Source of the DNA: Loxodes magnus
Lineage: Eukaryota; Ciliophora; Karyorelictea; Loxodida; Loxodidae
Assembly (NCBI GenBank): GCA_946699065.1
Contig: CAMPDV010000241.1
Span: forward strand, 1-64,000
Length of the DNA stretch: 64,000 bases
Reading direction: 5' to 3'
A program made the position numbers and the translations under genes. The notes under the pieces were generated by a model, which was not told where the DNA came from, did not search any database, and was given only the letters and a program-made list of their open reading frames with translations. Of the stretch, positions 12,880-26,199 are shown one piece after another (position 1 is the stretch's first letter; each line of letters opens with the position of its first letter).

Positions 12880-14790
12880 TAGTAATTTAATTAAATTAAC
12901 TTATTAATCTTCACATCTTACAACTTTTAGGATTCTATATTTTACCATTTTTCTGTTGCTTCCATATTTATTTAAATTCATTTACCAATTTATTCCTACT
13001 TTAGAATACTTTTGTGTATTTTCTAATTTAATTTGCTAATTTAAATATCTTCTTTAACTAATTTCAGTCGATTCTAGCAATAAATTTAATTAATCTACTG
13101 GATTGAAATTTTCTTTCTTAGTTAATTAACCTTTTTTTAATTTTTATTAAGTATTATCCTTTTATTATCTTCTTTAATTTTTAATTTTCCTCTTATAATT
13201 CACAAAAATTAATGTTAATTGCCAAGCACTAATTTTCTTTTTTTAAGCTAAAATTTTATATCACTACTTTAGTGGATCTTATCAAAATTAAAAAAGCTAA
13301 AATAGCAAATTTATATATTTTATATTTTATATCTTCTACTACTTTTTCTCAACTTAAGCCTAAATACCAGCTTCTTTTTTTAAAGTTGTTTAGATAGTAT
13401 AAATATTAACCATTTAAACTTAAAAATTATGTAGAAAAAAGCAAAATTAAATTAAATTAAAATTTTGAATTAAAATAATATAAATTTTTTATTGGCAAAA
13501 TACGCTAATAAATTTAGGATATATTTAATTAATAAAACTAAGAATATTTAGTAATAAAGTAGATTTAAATAAATTTAAAATTATATATATACAAATAAAA
13601 CTAAATTCTACTTTATTAATTATTGCTAGTAAGAAATTAAATAATACTTATAGTAAATTTGTATATTATTCTTGTTTATTTTAAATTTAATATTATTTAA
13701 ATATTTTATATAATAAACAGAAATTTCTGGAGAGTTAAATTTTATAAAAAAGTAATAATTTATACTTACAAAATAATTAGCTAAAATACAATGATTATAA
13801 TAGTACTTAAGTTAATAAATATAAATAAGTGTCTTATATTAATAGTATCTTAAAATTAAGTTTATAAGTAAAAGTAAATAATAATTAATCATAAATTAGT
13901 ATTTATTTATTAAGAATACTTTGCTTTATTTATTTAAATATATCTGTTTCTATTAAAACTAATATAGAAACTTATTTTTATAAACATTTCAGACTAAATA
14001 ATAATTAAAGATCTCTTTTATAATCAAGTAAGAATCTTATCAAATTGATACAGTAAAATTAAATGCTTACTTTTAATTAAGAGATTCTATTGAATTGATA
14101 GCAAGTGGTACATTTATGATATTTTAAATATATATAGAAGAAATAAAAAATTAAAAGTGTGACATTTGAAAGTTTGAGCATGATATGAAAAATAGAAATT
14201 TATAGATAGTATATAGAAAAATGGATATAGTAAATAAAGAAATGAATAAATAGTTTTACTTTAAAAAGATGATAAAATGACTGATTATATTTATTATTAA
14301 AATGCTGAATTAGTGTAAATATAATAAATTAAAGAAAATTTAGAATTGATGGTTTAGTATTTTTAAAATGTGATTATACTTATGAAATAGTTTAATAATG
14401 AAAGTTAATTTTGAAAATAGTAAGTACAGTAAAAATGTAATAATAATAATAAACTATAAGATTTTAATATTTGAAATATTGAGACATAATTGCCTAATTA
14501 TTGGTAAATAATCATACAAATTATGTTAAATTAAAAAGTTTCTGCCTTTTCAATCACGGCTCTCTTTCACTTTTATCTTGATAAGGACTTTATTTTTTCA
14601 TTAAATATATTTATAGGTTTATTTTAATAGGATCTATTTCTTCTTCACTCTAGTCTTTAAAAATCTTAAATCTTCTTCTAAATATTATTAATGGAATATT
14701 TTTATGTACTTATCTATTTTAATCATCTTATTTTTGTAAATTATTTATTATATAGTTTAATTATATAAAATTAGTCTTCTACAATCTTTT
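12880..14790. other. AT-rich region, no gene seen
   Basis: About 1.9 kb of AT-rich DNA with pyrimidine-biased patches near 13000-13400. No convincing frame, RNA gene or repeat match was found. Its right end leads into the 3' part of the minus-strand RT fragment. Confidence 0.5.
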
Positions 14791-14799
14791 CCAGTAATC

Positions 14800-16265
14800 A
14801 TCCCGTGTTCATTAAAATTCTTAAAAATGTTTGAATAAAGATTGCATTGAAGAATGTACCTCAAATGTGTCAAATTCCTATCTACATAAGCAAATGGTGT
14901 TATATTATTTTTGATATCTCACTGATTCAGTTCATATTAAAAATTATAAGTATAAATTCTTAGTTTATAGATTGAATAGTTTCTTGGATTAGATGTCAAT
15001 TGTATTTGTTATGTTATTAAAGGGAAAACATTTTAATTACTTTCTATTTAATCAACAAATCTTTTTGCTGTCGACATTAATGCGTTCCTTTAAAGGCATT
15101 CTTAGACGAATTTTTTTAGATTTAATATTGAGATGCTTATTAAAATCTTTGAAACCATAAGTTCTTTAAATACCTAAATCATATTTTTCAATGCTTCTAT
15201 ATACTTCGTGTAGGGAAGGTTAAATTTGTTGCGTTTTTAAATAAAAAGGCTATAACTGAATTAGAATTTTCCTAGCTGAATCGAGTTAATTTTCATTAAA
15301 AGCGCATAAATTTTTAAGTTGAAGGGTGGATAAATGGAAGCCAATTTAGATTAATAAAAAAGATTCATCAAAGGAAGATTAAGAATATTTGAAAACTAAT
15401 CTTGATATAAATCTTTGTGATCTAATTTTTTTTCTAATAATTCCTTTAATTCCTAACATTATTGCTCAAGGAATTATATTGCTTCCATATTCTACTTTGG
15501 TAAAATGAAAGTTCTACAAAGATTCTTATAATTAATTGGAGATACAATGCCATATTTGGAAAGTATAGAAGTCGTTTTAAAAACTGCTCTCCTGTATATA
15601 GAAACCTTTTCTTCACAATGCTTTTTACTAATTTATTTTTTACCCAATTTGTAGCCTAGATAAGTGATTCAGTCTTTCTATGTGATTGTAATTCTATTAT
15701 TGTTTCAGTTAATTTCAGTTTCTTATTCTTTTTTTCTGAAATTAAATTATTTCACATTTCTTTGTATTTATATTAAGTATTACTCATGTAAAAATATTGG
15801 CTGTTTATTTTAATGCTTCTGGGCATTTTTCTATGAATCTGTGAATTCCATTATATCATCAGCAAAACCACGCACAACAAAAGATCTGGAGCAAGTATTA
15901 AATCCTAGTCTCTTTTAATTATCTTCTAAATATCTTATTTCAACATCATATTATAGAATTGAAATCACAGGACATTACTCTCTTTTATAGAATACCATTA
16001 TTAATCTTTATTGTACTAGTAAGATATCCTTCAATAATAAACTTAACATCATCGATATTATAAAATTATTCTAGAGCAAGAATTAAGTTTAACGGAAGAC
16101 TCAGTTTTCTTAAATGATCAGAAATTAATTTCCTATGTATACTATCAAACATCTTTTCTACATCAATTAAAGTAGCAATTAATTATTTTTTCGTGATCAT
16201 CTACGATGTAAATCAATGATTTATTAAAAATTTCAAATTTATTGGGTATTAGGTACATTGCGGAC
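14800..16265 (-). pseudogene. non-LTR retrotransposon RT fragment (LINE-C)
   Basis: The minus strand encodes a reverse transcriptase of the non-LTR type. RT block A reads LIDVEKMFDSIHRKLI (rc of about 16141-16167), with the first catalytic aspartate. The active-site box reads RGFADDIMEFTDS (GFADDI = rc 15852-15869), with both aspartates kept. Downstream KVEYGSNIIP (15470-15498) matches the usual post-RT region. A frameshift lies between blocks A and C near 15870-15900, and TGAs occur in tryptophan-like contexts (IIWCWNK). No APE domain is seen upstream, so the piece is 5'-truncated or decayed. It belongs to the same broad 'DVEK' type as the RT at 61-62.5 kb, unlike LINE-A ('DIKKAYDS'). Dead copy. 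Confidence 0.8.
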
Positions 16266-16599
16266 TTAATTTCTATAACATATAATAATAAATAAGGTAA
16301 ATTAGTCATATTCTTATATTAATTACCTATTTATTCCAATTGCTATCTAATTCCCATCTCACGTAGCTCGATTTAACTTGCATGTTAGTGTAATAAATCT
16401 AGTAATCTTAGTAATAAATTCTGAAGTATCTATTTAAAAGTTATATTAATGATTATATTATTTTTATAAAAAGGATTTAATTAATGTTATTTTATAAATT
16501 CATATATTCTTCGAATTTTTAGATAACAAATAAATAAAAATATTATAATTAAAATCCTTTTTAATTATAGTTTAAGTACCTCAATAATTTTATCTAATA

Positions 16600-17035
16600 A
16601 CTAAACTTATAAAGATTTCCATAGAAGAAGTAATTAATAAGATTTAATCGTAAATAGTAATTAAATAGGAGGAGATTGATAAATAAATTAATAAGCCTCA
16701 AATGTTATAATTCTAATTCTAAATAAAAGAACTCGAGGTTAATCAAGCATTATAAGAAGGAGATATTAAAAAACAACGGACTATATGGGAATATTTTTAT
16801 GGATGTGGAATTAAGTGAACATATATAAATTACTTCTCAAAGGAAAATAAGATGCTATATATGCTAAAATCAACATCACTTTAAAAGAAGCTGTTTAAAT
16901 AATGAAATTTATGAAAGTAATAAAAAGATCATTTTGAAAGAATTTTTTGATATGACCAATTAGGAAATAAAAGATTTAAAATAATAAAATTAGAGTCATA
17001 TAACAAATTTTAATAGTAATAGATTCAATTGTAAA
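16600..17035 (+). pseudogene. unrecognised Q-rich protein-like frame
   Basis: A plus-strand frame reads as a charged, Gln-rich, probably coiled-coil protein: ISIEEVINKIQSQIVIKQEE, then IKELEVNQALQEGDIKKQRT and IWEYFYGCGIKWTYINYF. Many Gln codons are TAA/TAG. TGAs appear at tryptophan-like positions (IKWTY, FWYD). No known domain or good start codon is visible. It lies head-to-head with the LINE-C fragment and may be part of a different element. Confidence 0.35.
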
Positions 17036-17669
17036 TTTTTAATAGAAATCAATGATGGCGAATTAGTGAAGTCCTAAACTGTCCTTTAGTTTAAAAAAAA
17101 ACCAACCAAAGTTTCAGAAAATTTAATACCAAACTATTTAAACTATAAACTTAGATTTATCTGCTTTTTATTGAAATAATCTAAGAAAAAAAAATGTAAA
17201 TTTTTAGATATTTGCTATTAAATTTATATTTAAAATACTTTTTATTCAAAAATTTCTCTAATAAGAAATTGTTAAATATAAATATTTAATTAAGCAAAAA
17301 TTTTAATTTATATTAATTTCAAATCTTATTATATTAGATCGCTAATTTTATGATTTTTTCCAATTTTCATAGCCTAAAAAAATTTATTCTAATAATTTAT
17401 AAATTGTTAATAAATTTAAACTTGATTTCATGTTTTCTTCTCTTCTACTATTTATTTGTTGTTCTAATCTTTTGTTTTGTCATAGAAGTAGCAAAATTTA
17501 TAAAAAGCTAAAACGAAAACTTTCTATTTTGTCAGTGTTAGCGCAATAAATTAGTTTAACTCAATATTTTATAATTATTTACTTTTGTGAAAATCAATTA
17601 TGATATTTATGGAATATACTATTAAATTTATCTTTTTTTCGTTTTATTATATCTTATTATAATAAAATG

Positions 17670-18085
17670 GATATTAGTTGCGGTCAAGAGTACTAATAGG
17701 TAATCTTGTACATTGTATACTCCTCTGCGAGAAATCTCGTACTAGATTCCTCCACGGGGAAGGTGAACAAACTCGGAAGAGGCGGGCCTGACTTTCCCAA
17801 GGATTCTTGCTAGTAGTATGAATGTTTGACTGATGGGCCTACTAATGACTAATTACTAATTCTTATTTGGATTTTATTCAAAAATACTGGAGCATTTGGT
17901 TTAAGATTAGAAAATAATCTTTAATAAGCAGACTTTTCATTTGGAGAAGCTGATGTGATTCATTTGACTAATAGAATGACAAAAAGAAGTATGAAAACTA
18001 ATTTTTCTAATATTAAATATTAATGTTGAAAGAGCTACGCGCCAACGAGGAACTACGTGCTCTATAATAACATTTATTTATTATT
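17670..18085 (+). mobile_element. short element with LINE-A-type 3' hairpin (different body)
   Basis: A GC-richer block (about 17690-17840) followed by an AT-rich part ends in a copy of the LINE-A terminal hairpin at 18030-18063 and the ATAATAACATTTATTTATT tail. In this copy the middle stem reads ACG/CGT instead of GCG/CGC, a compensated change. The 120 bp before the hairpin resemble 45165-45290 (GAGAAGCTGA, then TTAACATTGAAAGAG), giving a second partial copy there. The 5' boundary is a guess. Probably a non-autonomous element using the LINE-A tail. Confidence 0.55.
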
Positions 18086-18089
18086 TATT

Positions 18090-20400
18090 TATATTAAATT
18101 CTAATTATCTTAATCTTTTGATATCTTTATTACATATTTATTTACTTTTGAATTATAGAATCATTTATTTTCTTCTTTATATAACTCTTTTAATCCTCTT
18201 CAATTATATTATGATATATCAAACTTAGTCTTTTGCTAATACATTAAATTATTATTTTCTCCAATTAATTTTTTTCATTAATTTTTTACATTTTTAAATA
18301 GAGCAACTCTAATAAATATAGTTATAGACTATAAATTAAGGTATGAAGTAGATTTATTTGATTATAAATTAAAATAATATAAGTATAAAAGCTATAAATT
18401 TAGAACTGCTAGTTAAAAGTATCATAATCCTTTTATTTATTATAATAAAAGTTTAATTTAAACTTTTAGTGCTTCTACTTAATTTTTTAGTATCTAAATA
18501 GAAAAATATCTTAAACTAGTAAAATTAATGGAATATTATTCAATATAGGACATAGTTTTAAGGATAAGTACACTTGTATGTTGTAGGAGGTTATCTTTAA
18601 TATTATCAAAATTAAACTAATCTTACCATATACAGCAAATCTTTAATTTTTGGAAATCGAAACAGAAATTACTTACAAATGAAAATTAAAGTCTATAAAT
18701 GTGAAAATTGTAAAATCAATAAGCAACTATTTTATAGACTTAAGATATTACTGAGATTAAACTTATAGATGAGATTTCAAAGAAATAAATTCTTAAGAAC
18801 CTAAGCTACCATAAAGGACAAGTGAGTATGTCCATCATTCTAATATCTAGGAAAGAAAATTTCATTTATATATCTATAAATAATTTTCTAAATGGCAAAT
18901 GAATAGTTATGAGTTATGATTAATTAATTAATTTTAACTTTAAGAGTATATGAACATCTTAAATTGTAAGAATTTGCTTCTTTCAATCAAAGTAATTTTA
19001 AAGTCTATAAAAAACACAGCTAAGTAATCTCTCTTCTTCGGTTTATTTGACTTAATTTTAACTTCTCCGATCTCTTCTAATGTATCCAAGAATTAAATTC
19101 TAAAAGATAGTAGCTTTTTATGAAAAAATGTTATCTAAAGATTTAAATATTCTAATTATTGTCTAGAAAACTATCTGATATATATCTGATGTTAAAGTAT
19201 CAGTCTTCTAATAACATGATTCTAAACCTTCTATTAAAATCATTCTCTTAAGTGTTAAAATGCATATAAATCATAAAATGTTCAAGTGTGTCATATTTTC
19301 TTCATTTACGTTTTGGTGGTGGAGATATATAATATTTTTAATAAGACATTGACAAAAGTTAATTAAATAATATTAAAGAGTTCTTGATTGAAAACTTAAG
19401 AATAACCTAATTGATAAAAGTTTAAATATAATATTTTATTCTTGAAGTTCTGTCTTAAAAATAAAAATATATTGCTTTGTTAATTCACTTTATCGCCAAA
19501 AATTTTAGATGTATTTACAAAAAAGCCTAGATTTATAAATTTAAAAGCATTCTATTAAAATTAATTGACCAAATAATTTTTATATTCAATATGAAAATTA
19601 TGAAACCTTATCTCAATATATCTGGTCTATAAATAAATTTAAGAAGATAATAAATAAAATAAAGTATAAAGATTCTTATAAAATTAGCTTTTTATAACCT
19701 TACTAAAGTATCTCTGAATTATTTTTACTTAAATAAAAGAATCATTCTTAAAATCCCTTTTTTACTATTATAGTTAATTTTTTTCTCCTTTATATAGAAA
19801 GATGCCTTTTATTAAAAAAGCCACTTATGATATAACTTGATTTTAATAATAGTTAAAAACTAGTATTTTTGATTTTTTAAATAATGAATTTTATAATATT
19901 TAGATGATTAAAAATAATTAGTATACTCTAGCTAACATGTATGAATAACTATTCCTTTATAAGTTTATAAATTTAATGTTTTATTAATTTATTTTAATAA
20001 CTATTTTCTTAATGTAAATACCTACTATAAACTATCTTAAATATAAATAAGATTTTAATTATTAAATTTAAGTAAAATTTTACCTTTTTATCTGGTATAG
20101 TACATTTCTATAAGTAAAAATCTTGATATAATTATTTAAAAATTCAATTTTTCATACTTTTTTAATTCACTTAGTCATTAAATTTAATATATAAGATGCT
20201 AATCAATAAAATAAGTTAATATCTTTATTTTTAAAGCATTTTATATCAATTTATTATTGAAATTAAATAGTATCATTTTTTAAGTATTTTATAGTTTCTT
20301 TGCTATATCATTTATCTTATATTTATCTTTAGAATCTTATGTAGCTATCTATTTTCTAATTATAATATAAACTATATTTTAAACATTTATATTTATATTT
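18090..20400. other. AT-rich region, nothing firm
   Basis: About 2.3 kb without a recognisable gene. A short plus-strand frame at about 18678 (MKIKVYKCENCKINKQLFYR) contains one CX2C pair but runs into TGA quickly and is not supported further. No repeat matches were noticed. Confidence 0.45.
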
Positions 20401-20406
20401 TTAATA

Positions 20407-20730
20407 CGGAGGAGTAATCCCCCAACTGAGATTAAATTAAACTCAAGTATCAGCAAGTACTTCAGGAATGATTAATTGAGCAAGAATCTTGGCAGAAGCC
20501 AAGCAGGAAGAATTGGAGGCATTGAGTAATGGTTGATGAAAGATACTTGTCAATTAGGTTTCTTGGGACATCACTTCTAACATGTCCTATAGAAGGCAGA
20601 TTTTCCAAGGGAATGAAGCACTGGAGGAAACTTCCAATGAGAAATTTTATAAACTTTAAATAAAATTAATTTAAAGAGCTGCGGACCATCGAGAGTGCTA
20701 CGCGCTCTATAATCCAATTTATTTATAAGA
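20407..20730 (+). mobile_element. SINE-like element, family 2, copy 1
   Basis: About 320 bp, starting GGAGGAGTAATCCCCCAAC and ending in the LINE-A-type hairpin at 20675-20708 followed by ATAATCCAATTTATTTATAA. The 5' half aligns with three other copies (45668 plus; 29182 and 42600 minus), sharing an AACTG(A)GATTG-like box, a TATCCATGAGCGAAGAAC-like box and a CTTGGNAGAAGNCAAG-like box. It encodes no RT. The shared tail suggests it is copied by the LINE-A machinery. Confidence 0.65.
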
Positions 20731-20989
20731 TAATTTTAAAAAAAGCAAATTTATTATTATAAAACAGTGATATTAAAATTAAAAAAATAAGTAAGAAGGT
20801 AACAAAAAGGATTTTATAACTTCAAATAAACAAAAGCATATCAAATCTTCATAATTCTAGGAAATAATAAAATATTTTGAAAAGTCACATCAAATGTAGT
20901 TTAAACTTCTGAGGAAAAATAAAATAAATTAAGTCAATACTGAATTAAAAGATTTATAAATTTATTATTATTAAAGATATAAGTTTTGA

Positions 20990-21480
20990 TTAACTAGTTA
21001 AATTAGTTTTGAAATTTAAGAAAGATGCCGGGAGAATGTCTTTTAGATCAGGCATTAAAGTTAAAATAGTTAATCTATCTGCTTTGCTAAAAAGCAGAAA
21101 GTAGAAGATAGAAATAGATTAAATATTTTAGAAAGGACAACTTTAAAATTTAATTGAAACAAGGATTAAAGAAGTGATTAAATGCATTAATGAGTTAATA
21201 AAGAACTTAAGAGAAAAGATAATATTTTTGTATTTCATAGAATTATCTCTACAAAATGCGCTAAATATTTCTTGCATTCATAAATAATTAACAAAAATTG
21301 AATAGGAAGAAATAGCAAAATACTAAGCTTTTTCTGAAGGAATGTAAGGAGCTAGGAAAAAAGATTATATTATAATGAGCAGGATAAGTATTTAAAATGA
21401 AAACATGGTAATAATGACAAAGAGAATAGAGACCTCCAAAAGAATAAGCCAGAAAAAAATAATTATTAAGCAAAACCTTT
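20990..21480 (+). pseudogene. coiled-coil protein fragment
   Basis: A frame from about 21160 gives RIKEVIKCINELIKNLREKI, then IEQEEIAKYQAFSEGMQGAR and MTKRIETSKRISQKKII: charged, Gln from TAG/TAA, and TGA-free for about 100 codons. An upstream ATG at 21025 (MPGECLLDQALKLKQ) is in another frame, so a frameshift is likely. It resembles ORF1 fragments of the coiled-coil elements, but no end motifs are visible. Function unknown. Confidence 0.35.
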
Positions 21481-21499
21481 ATTTAAATTCTAAATCTGA

Positions 21500-22920
21500 A
21501 ACAGTGAAAATAGTTTTAAAAGCCTCTAAAATGAAATATTAATATATTTATATAAAAAATAGCTATTTAAATATATAATCAAAATGGAAATTTTAGTCAA
21601 AATATTTCAATTTAAAATAATATTTATCAGTCAATAATTAAAATTGTTCTGATGTTCCTATTAAAACCAATTTTTTTAATTATAATAGAATAATTTAATT
21701 AGTTAATAATATAAATTTTTTAAATATGCTAATCTAAAATAAACTTAATTTGTAAGATAAAATCTATTATATAAAATTATAAAAAACATTCTGTATAATT
21801 TTTGCTGAGGATATTCTTTTAAGATATGTACTTATTTACTTTGAATTTAATAAATAAGCAAAAAATTGATAATTTAATTCTGAAAATATTTTTATTTACT
21901 AAATTGAAAAAATTCAAATTTTATATCTATTTTAGATGTTAAATTAATTAAAAATATTTTCTTAATTCATATTTTGATAAAAAGCAAAAGAAACTGAAAA
22001 AATTAAAATATTGGTATTAAAATTTAAATTTACATATTTCTAAAAGTATTTCAACTACTTTTTATTATTCTATAAATTTTATCTTTTTTTATTTTTACAT
22101 TTAATTAATTATATAGACCACCTTTAATTAATTTTTTAAATATTTGATTAATATTTAATTAATCACAATTTAATCTTCTTTGAATGAATAAACTCCTTAA
22201 GACTTAATAAGATGATTAGTATTGTTATAATAATAAAATTTTAAATTATCTTAAGTTTTTAATTTGATGATTTGCTTATCCAAAATAATTCAAATATTAA
22301 ACAAATTTTAATTTGCTTTAATTAAATTTTTTTAAATATTTAGATAAATAAAGCTATATCTTGCTAACACTACTTAAACTTTATCATTTGGAATTGTTTA
22401 AAATAAATAAATTTAAAAGGATTTCAAAATATAAAAATAAAATATTAATAGATTAACCTATTATATGGATTAATAGATTTATTTTAGGTTCATAAATATT
22501 TTTATTTATAATCATTATATTTTTTATTTCTTTATTATTTTAATTAAAATAAAAATAAGTAACTTAAAAAATTGAAAATACTAATGCAATTACTAAATTT
22601 GTATTTGGAATTGAAATTTGTATTTTAATAAATTATATTATGACATAAGAAATTTGAAATAATTATATAGAAAAAAAAGCTTTTGAATTATAAAATATTT
22701 TTTATAGTTTTATTAATTAACTAAATATAGCTATAAATGCTTATATCTTTTATTTAATTATAATTACAATATTAAAGTTAAAATTCATAAAATTATATTA
22801 TTTTATATTATATAGATAGTATATTTCTTTTTTATTAATATTAAATAAAAAAGATAAAAAGATCTATAAAGCTTAATTTTCAAAAAATACTTTTTTTATA
22901 ACATAAAAAATTTATTAAAG
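21500..22920. other. AT-rich region, no gene seen
   Basis: About 1.4 kb of long A/T tracts with no protein-like frame, RNA gene or recognised repeat. Confidence 0.55.
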
Positions 22921-22929
22921 TATTTTCAC

Positions 22930-23480
22930 CTGTTTTTGATTTGCTAAATATTTGTTTATGAAGTAGAGTTCGTTCTCAATAATAATATTCTTCAAAGTAG
23001 GCTTGTATTATGATTTGATTTCCCTTACTTTTACTGAGACTTGTCCTCATAAGCTTTCCTACGTCAAACCCGTATTATATTTTGTTCCATTTTCTTGCTT
23101 TTATTAGTATTTGAGATATTGCTTGTATGATATATTGTTCAATATATTATAAACATTTCATTTCACGTTTTTCGTTCTTCTACTTTTTTTCCTAAAATTT
23201 CCAATAGTTCCTTACCTTGTGACCTTACTTTTTGCACCTTATTATCTTTCTTCTATATGTATAAATTAATGCTTAATTTATTTCTTCTCTTTCTATCTCT
23301 ACATCCATGGGATCATAATTCATCTTATTTTACATTTCCTATTCTTTCCAGAACTTATTCTCTGTAATCTTTATTCAGTAAGCTGGATTATTGAGTATAT
23401 TTGTCGATCAAGAGTCTACTTTAGATATCTTATTTTAATCCATATCTTTCTTGTTTCAGTTAACCAATTTCTAAATTAGA
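22930..23480 (-). pseudogene. retroelement ORF1 fragment with damaged zinc knuckle
   Basis: On the minus strand one frame gives RLLIDKYTQQSSLLNKDYRE. A shift then leads to ATG 23323 and MNYDPMDVEIEREE, followed by IIRCKKQGHKVRNYW. The parallel locus at 44769-44810 has an intact CX2CX4HX4C knuckle preceded by the same DPMDVE phrase. Here the first CX2 of the knuckle is missing and the last Cys is Tyr, so the module is broken. Such CCHC knuckles are typical of nucleic-acid-binding ORF1 proteins of non-LTR elements. No RT was found attached. Confidence 0.55.
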
Positions 23481-23669
23481 ATATAGACTTTATTTTAAAA
23501 TTCTAAGACTACCTGTTAGAATTTCAAATTTTCGTTTTGTGAGAGCTATAGATTGATTTATATTACTTTTTGCATTTTATTAATCTAGTTTGGAAACTTT
23601 TATTTTTTAGGTGCTATTTTATATTTATTTATTCATAATATTTAGTTTAAAATACTATTATATGTTATC

Positions 23670-24637
23670 TAATAATAATATATAAATTTAAGTTTTCCAT
23701 TATGAGGTATTTAGACCCTTCCCGGAAGACAGAAGTTCATGCTCCCTATTGTTAAATAAAAATGTTTGGAATCTCCAATTTAGCGAGATTGGAAATTCAT
23801 CTTTTCAAGATTTTCCTTCCTCTTCTTTCTTATTCTTGTCTTATTGCATCTTTCTTGATTTTATAAAATTCTCTACTTGGACTGCAATATATTCGGTTTA
23901 ATCTTGCTTCTTCTTGTTTCTTTCTTCGTTTTTCTTGAATCCAATAGTTCAGTTCTTTCTGCTATAATTTCATACTTTTCCGATATAAATGCAATGAGCT
24001 ACCACAACAGAAATATTTTTTTCTAATTTATCTACCTCTATTTTCTTTAAGACTTTTTGATAGTTTCTTCTTCAATCATCATTTAGTCACATTTTTATTC
24101 TCTTATCTACATTTGAAGTTGTAATTTTTGCTAGCTTTCTACTATTTTCTCTATTCTTTTTCCAATTTCTGTCTGTTTCTATTGCAAACTTTAAGATTGG
24201 TTGCTTTGATTTTATGAAATGCTTCAGAAAACACCTAAATCTCTTTCCTGGGACATAAGTTTTGAATCAAGCTCTTCTTGTTTGTATAAAATCCCTTCTA
24301 ATTTTTGTTGTCTTTTTTTAGCTTTTTCACTTTTTCCTAGAGGTTTAGCCTCACTTTAACTAGCCGTTCATAGCTAAACATTTTTTCAGTAGTGAACTCC
24401 GCTATTTCTTGGTGCATTATGTTCTCAGCCTATTTCCTAGACTTCTCCTCTAATGTTAAATCTCGGCTTGGTGAGGGGCTTTCCTGTTATTTTTTTTCTG
24501 GTTCATGGTAAATTATTGCTAAGTTTATTAAGAAGATTATTTTTTAAAGATGACGTAGGTGTAAGAATTGACGCTTCATGCTTTCTCTCCTACTCTTAGG
24601 AGTTGGTATAGAAACCTTTCTGAATGCCGTCCATCAT
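23670..24637 (-). mobile_element. coiled-coil retroelement E3, minus strand
   Basis: The 5' end (CAGAAAGGTTTCTATACC, then a CTCCTA-AGAG-TAGGAG hairpin at 24587-24602) matches LINE-A and E1. The interior encodes a coiled-coil protein: LTLEEKSRKQAENIM, then VKVRLNLQEKVKKLKKDNKN. This aligns with E5 at 46.4 kb (SEEKSGKQAKNKM, then KVMLNLQEIIKKLKK), showing a shared protein family. The 3' end has a CTTCC/GGAAG inverted repeat, a CTAAATACCTC motif and a short (ATT)n at 23671-23680. Several frames are needed, so the copy is decayed. Confidence 0.65.
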
Positions 24638-25301
24638 TTTATTTTTCTTTATTATTATCTAATTTTTGATTTTTAAATTTAGTTAGTATTGAGACTTTAT
24701 ATAATAAGTAGTTCTCTTTTCTTACCATACATAGAGAATTATTTGGATAGCTATAAAATTTCATTTAAGCAGAAATTTTAAAATTATCTTCTCCTTTTAT
24801 TGGTTCATTTAGAATTAGTAACTCTGATAAGCTTAATTGTATTTCCTTAGTTCATATGTAAATTATTCCTAAAAAATAAAATATATTAGACTAAAAGAAA
24901 TAATTTTTTATGCTGTAAGAGTATAATAAGTTTGATATTGTTTAATTAATCTAAGTAAATTTTAAATTATAAATTAAAGTATAAAATTTGCTTTAGCTAG
25001 TGTATAAATAGAAGAATGTATACCTAGTAATTATAAATGTAGAGAAATATTAATTAATAATTTTTATTATTTAATAAAATAAAATCTAAGTAGCTAACTA
25101 AATATATTTAAGTAATTTATAATTAACTATTTAGCTATTAAAACTACTTCCTAATTTCTAGTTCCATCTTAACCAAAATTATTAATATCCTCCTGAAACT
25201 TTAGATATAACTTAAATTACTAAATTATATAAGTATGAAATATATACCCGTTATCTCTAAATATCTAGGTAAAAATCTAAATATTTAAACTTAGATACAC
25301 A

Positions 25302-25611
25302 ATAATTAAAAAGATGGTGGGAGCTGAGATTTCTGAATCATACTTTCTGGTTTTATGGCTAGAAACAAGTTCCTTTCCTGTCGCTGAGAAAGTCCCTGGT
25401 CAAAGTCAACCTTTGCAAGGGAACGCCTTCCTTTTGATTATCCACTCCTGGTAGGGGCTTGAAGCCTGGCTGCCCATAGCGATAGAGCTCCCTGGCAGCT
25501 ACTTTTCGAAAGCAACAGATATCCCCGTTATCCCATGAAGGGAGTGTTGGGGTCGTTAAACTGCAAGAAGTTGCAGTCCAAAACTCTTTAAGTTTAAATT
25601 AATTAATTAAT
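25302..25611 (-). mobile_element. SINE-like element, family 1, copy 2
   Basis: Minus-strand copy, 310 bp, bracketed by perfect 12-bp direct repeats CTTAGATACACA (25290-25301 and 25612-25623). It is the most diverged of the four copies. Its 5' hairpin reads CTGCAA-CTTC-TTGCAG (25561-25576), against CGGAAA-CTCC-TTTCCG in the others. Relative to those, two base pairs are changed on both sides so that pairing is kept. The 3' end is CCCACCATCTTTTTAATTATT. Confidence 0.85.
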
Positions 25612-26199
25612 CTTAGATACACATTTTTTGATTATCTTTTTGTCTTGATAAGAAGTGTAAGAAGCATTATTAGTAAAATATTTGGCTATTTTAAAAGAAA
25701 ATGCAGAATAAAAAACTTTAGTAGTAACTTAAAAATTAAAAAGATTTTGAATTAAATTTTTCCCTAATCACTCTTTAGCTTTAACCATTACAAAACTTTT
25801 TATATGCTAAGTCGAAATTTTTTAGCATCCTAATTATTTTTAATATTTTTTATAAACAAATTAAAAATAAATAAACTAAAGAAATTATTATATATAATTA
25901 TTTATTGTATTTATCAACCTTTTTACCTGTTTTGTTTGCTTTTTGAATTATTTCCTTAGTCATATTTTATCTAAAGTGTAGTAATTTTTCCTTTTTATGA
26001 AAATTATATATCTGTATGTCTTTTAAATTCCTTATTATATTTTCTCCTATCATTTCTAATATAAACTTTCGTTGTCTAGATTTTCAAATCTTTATATTCT
26101 ATCTTTTCGTCTCCTTTTTTAAATTTATTGCGAACTTATTGCCTTTTTAATCCTTGATAGAATAACCTTTTTCATTTTATGCTTTATCTATCTTTCTCA

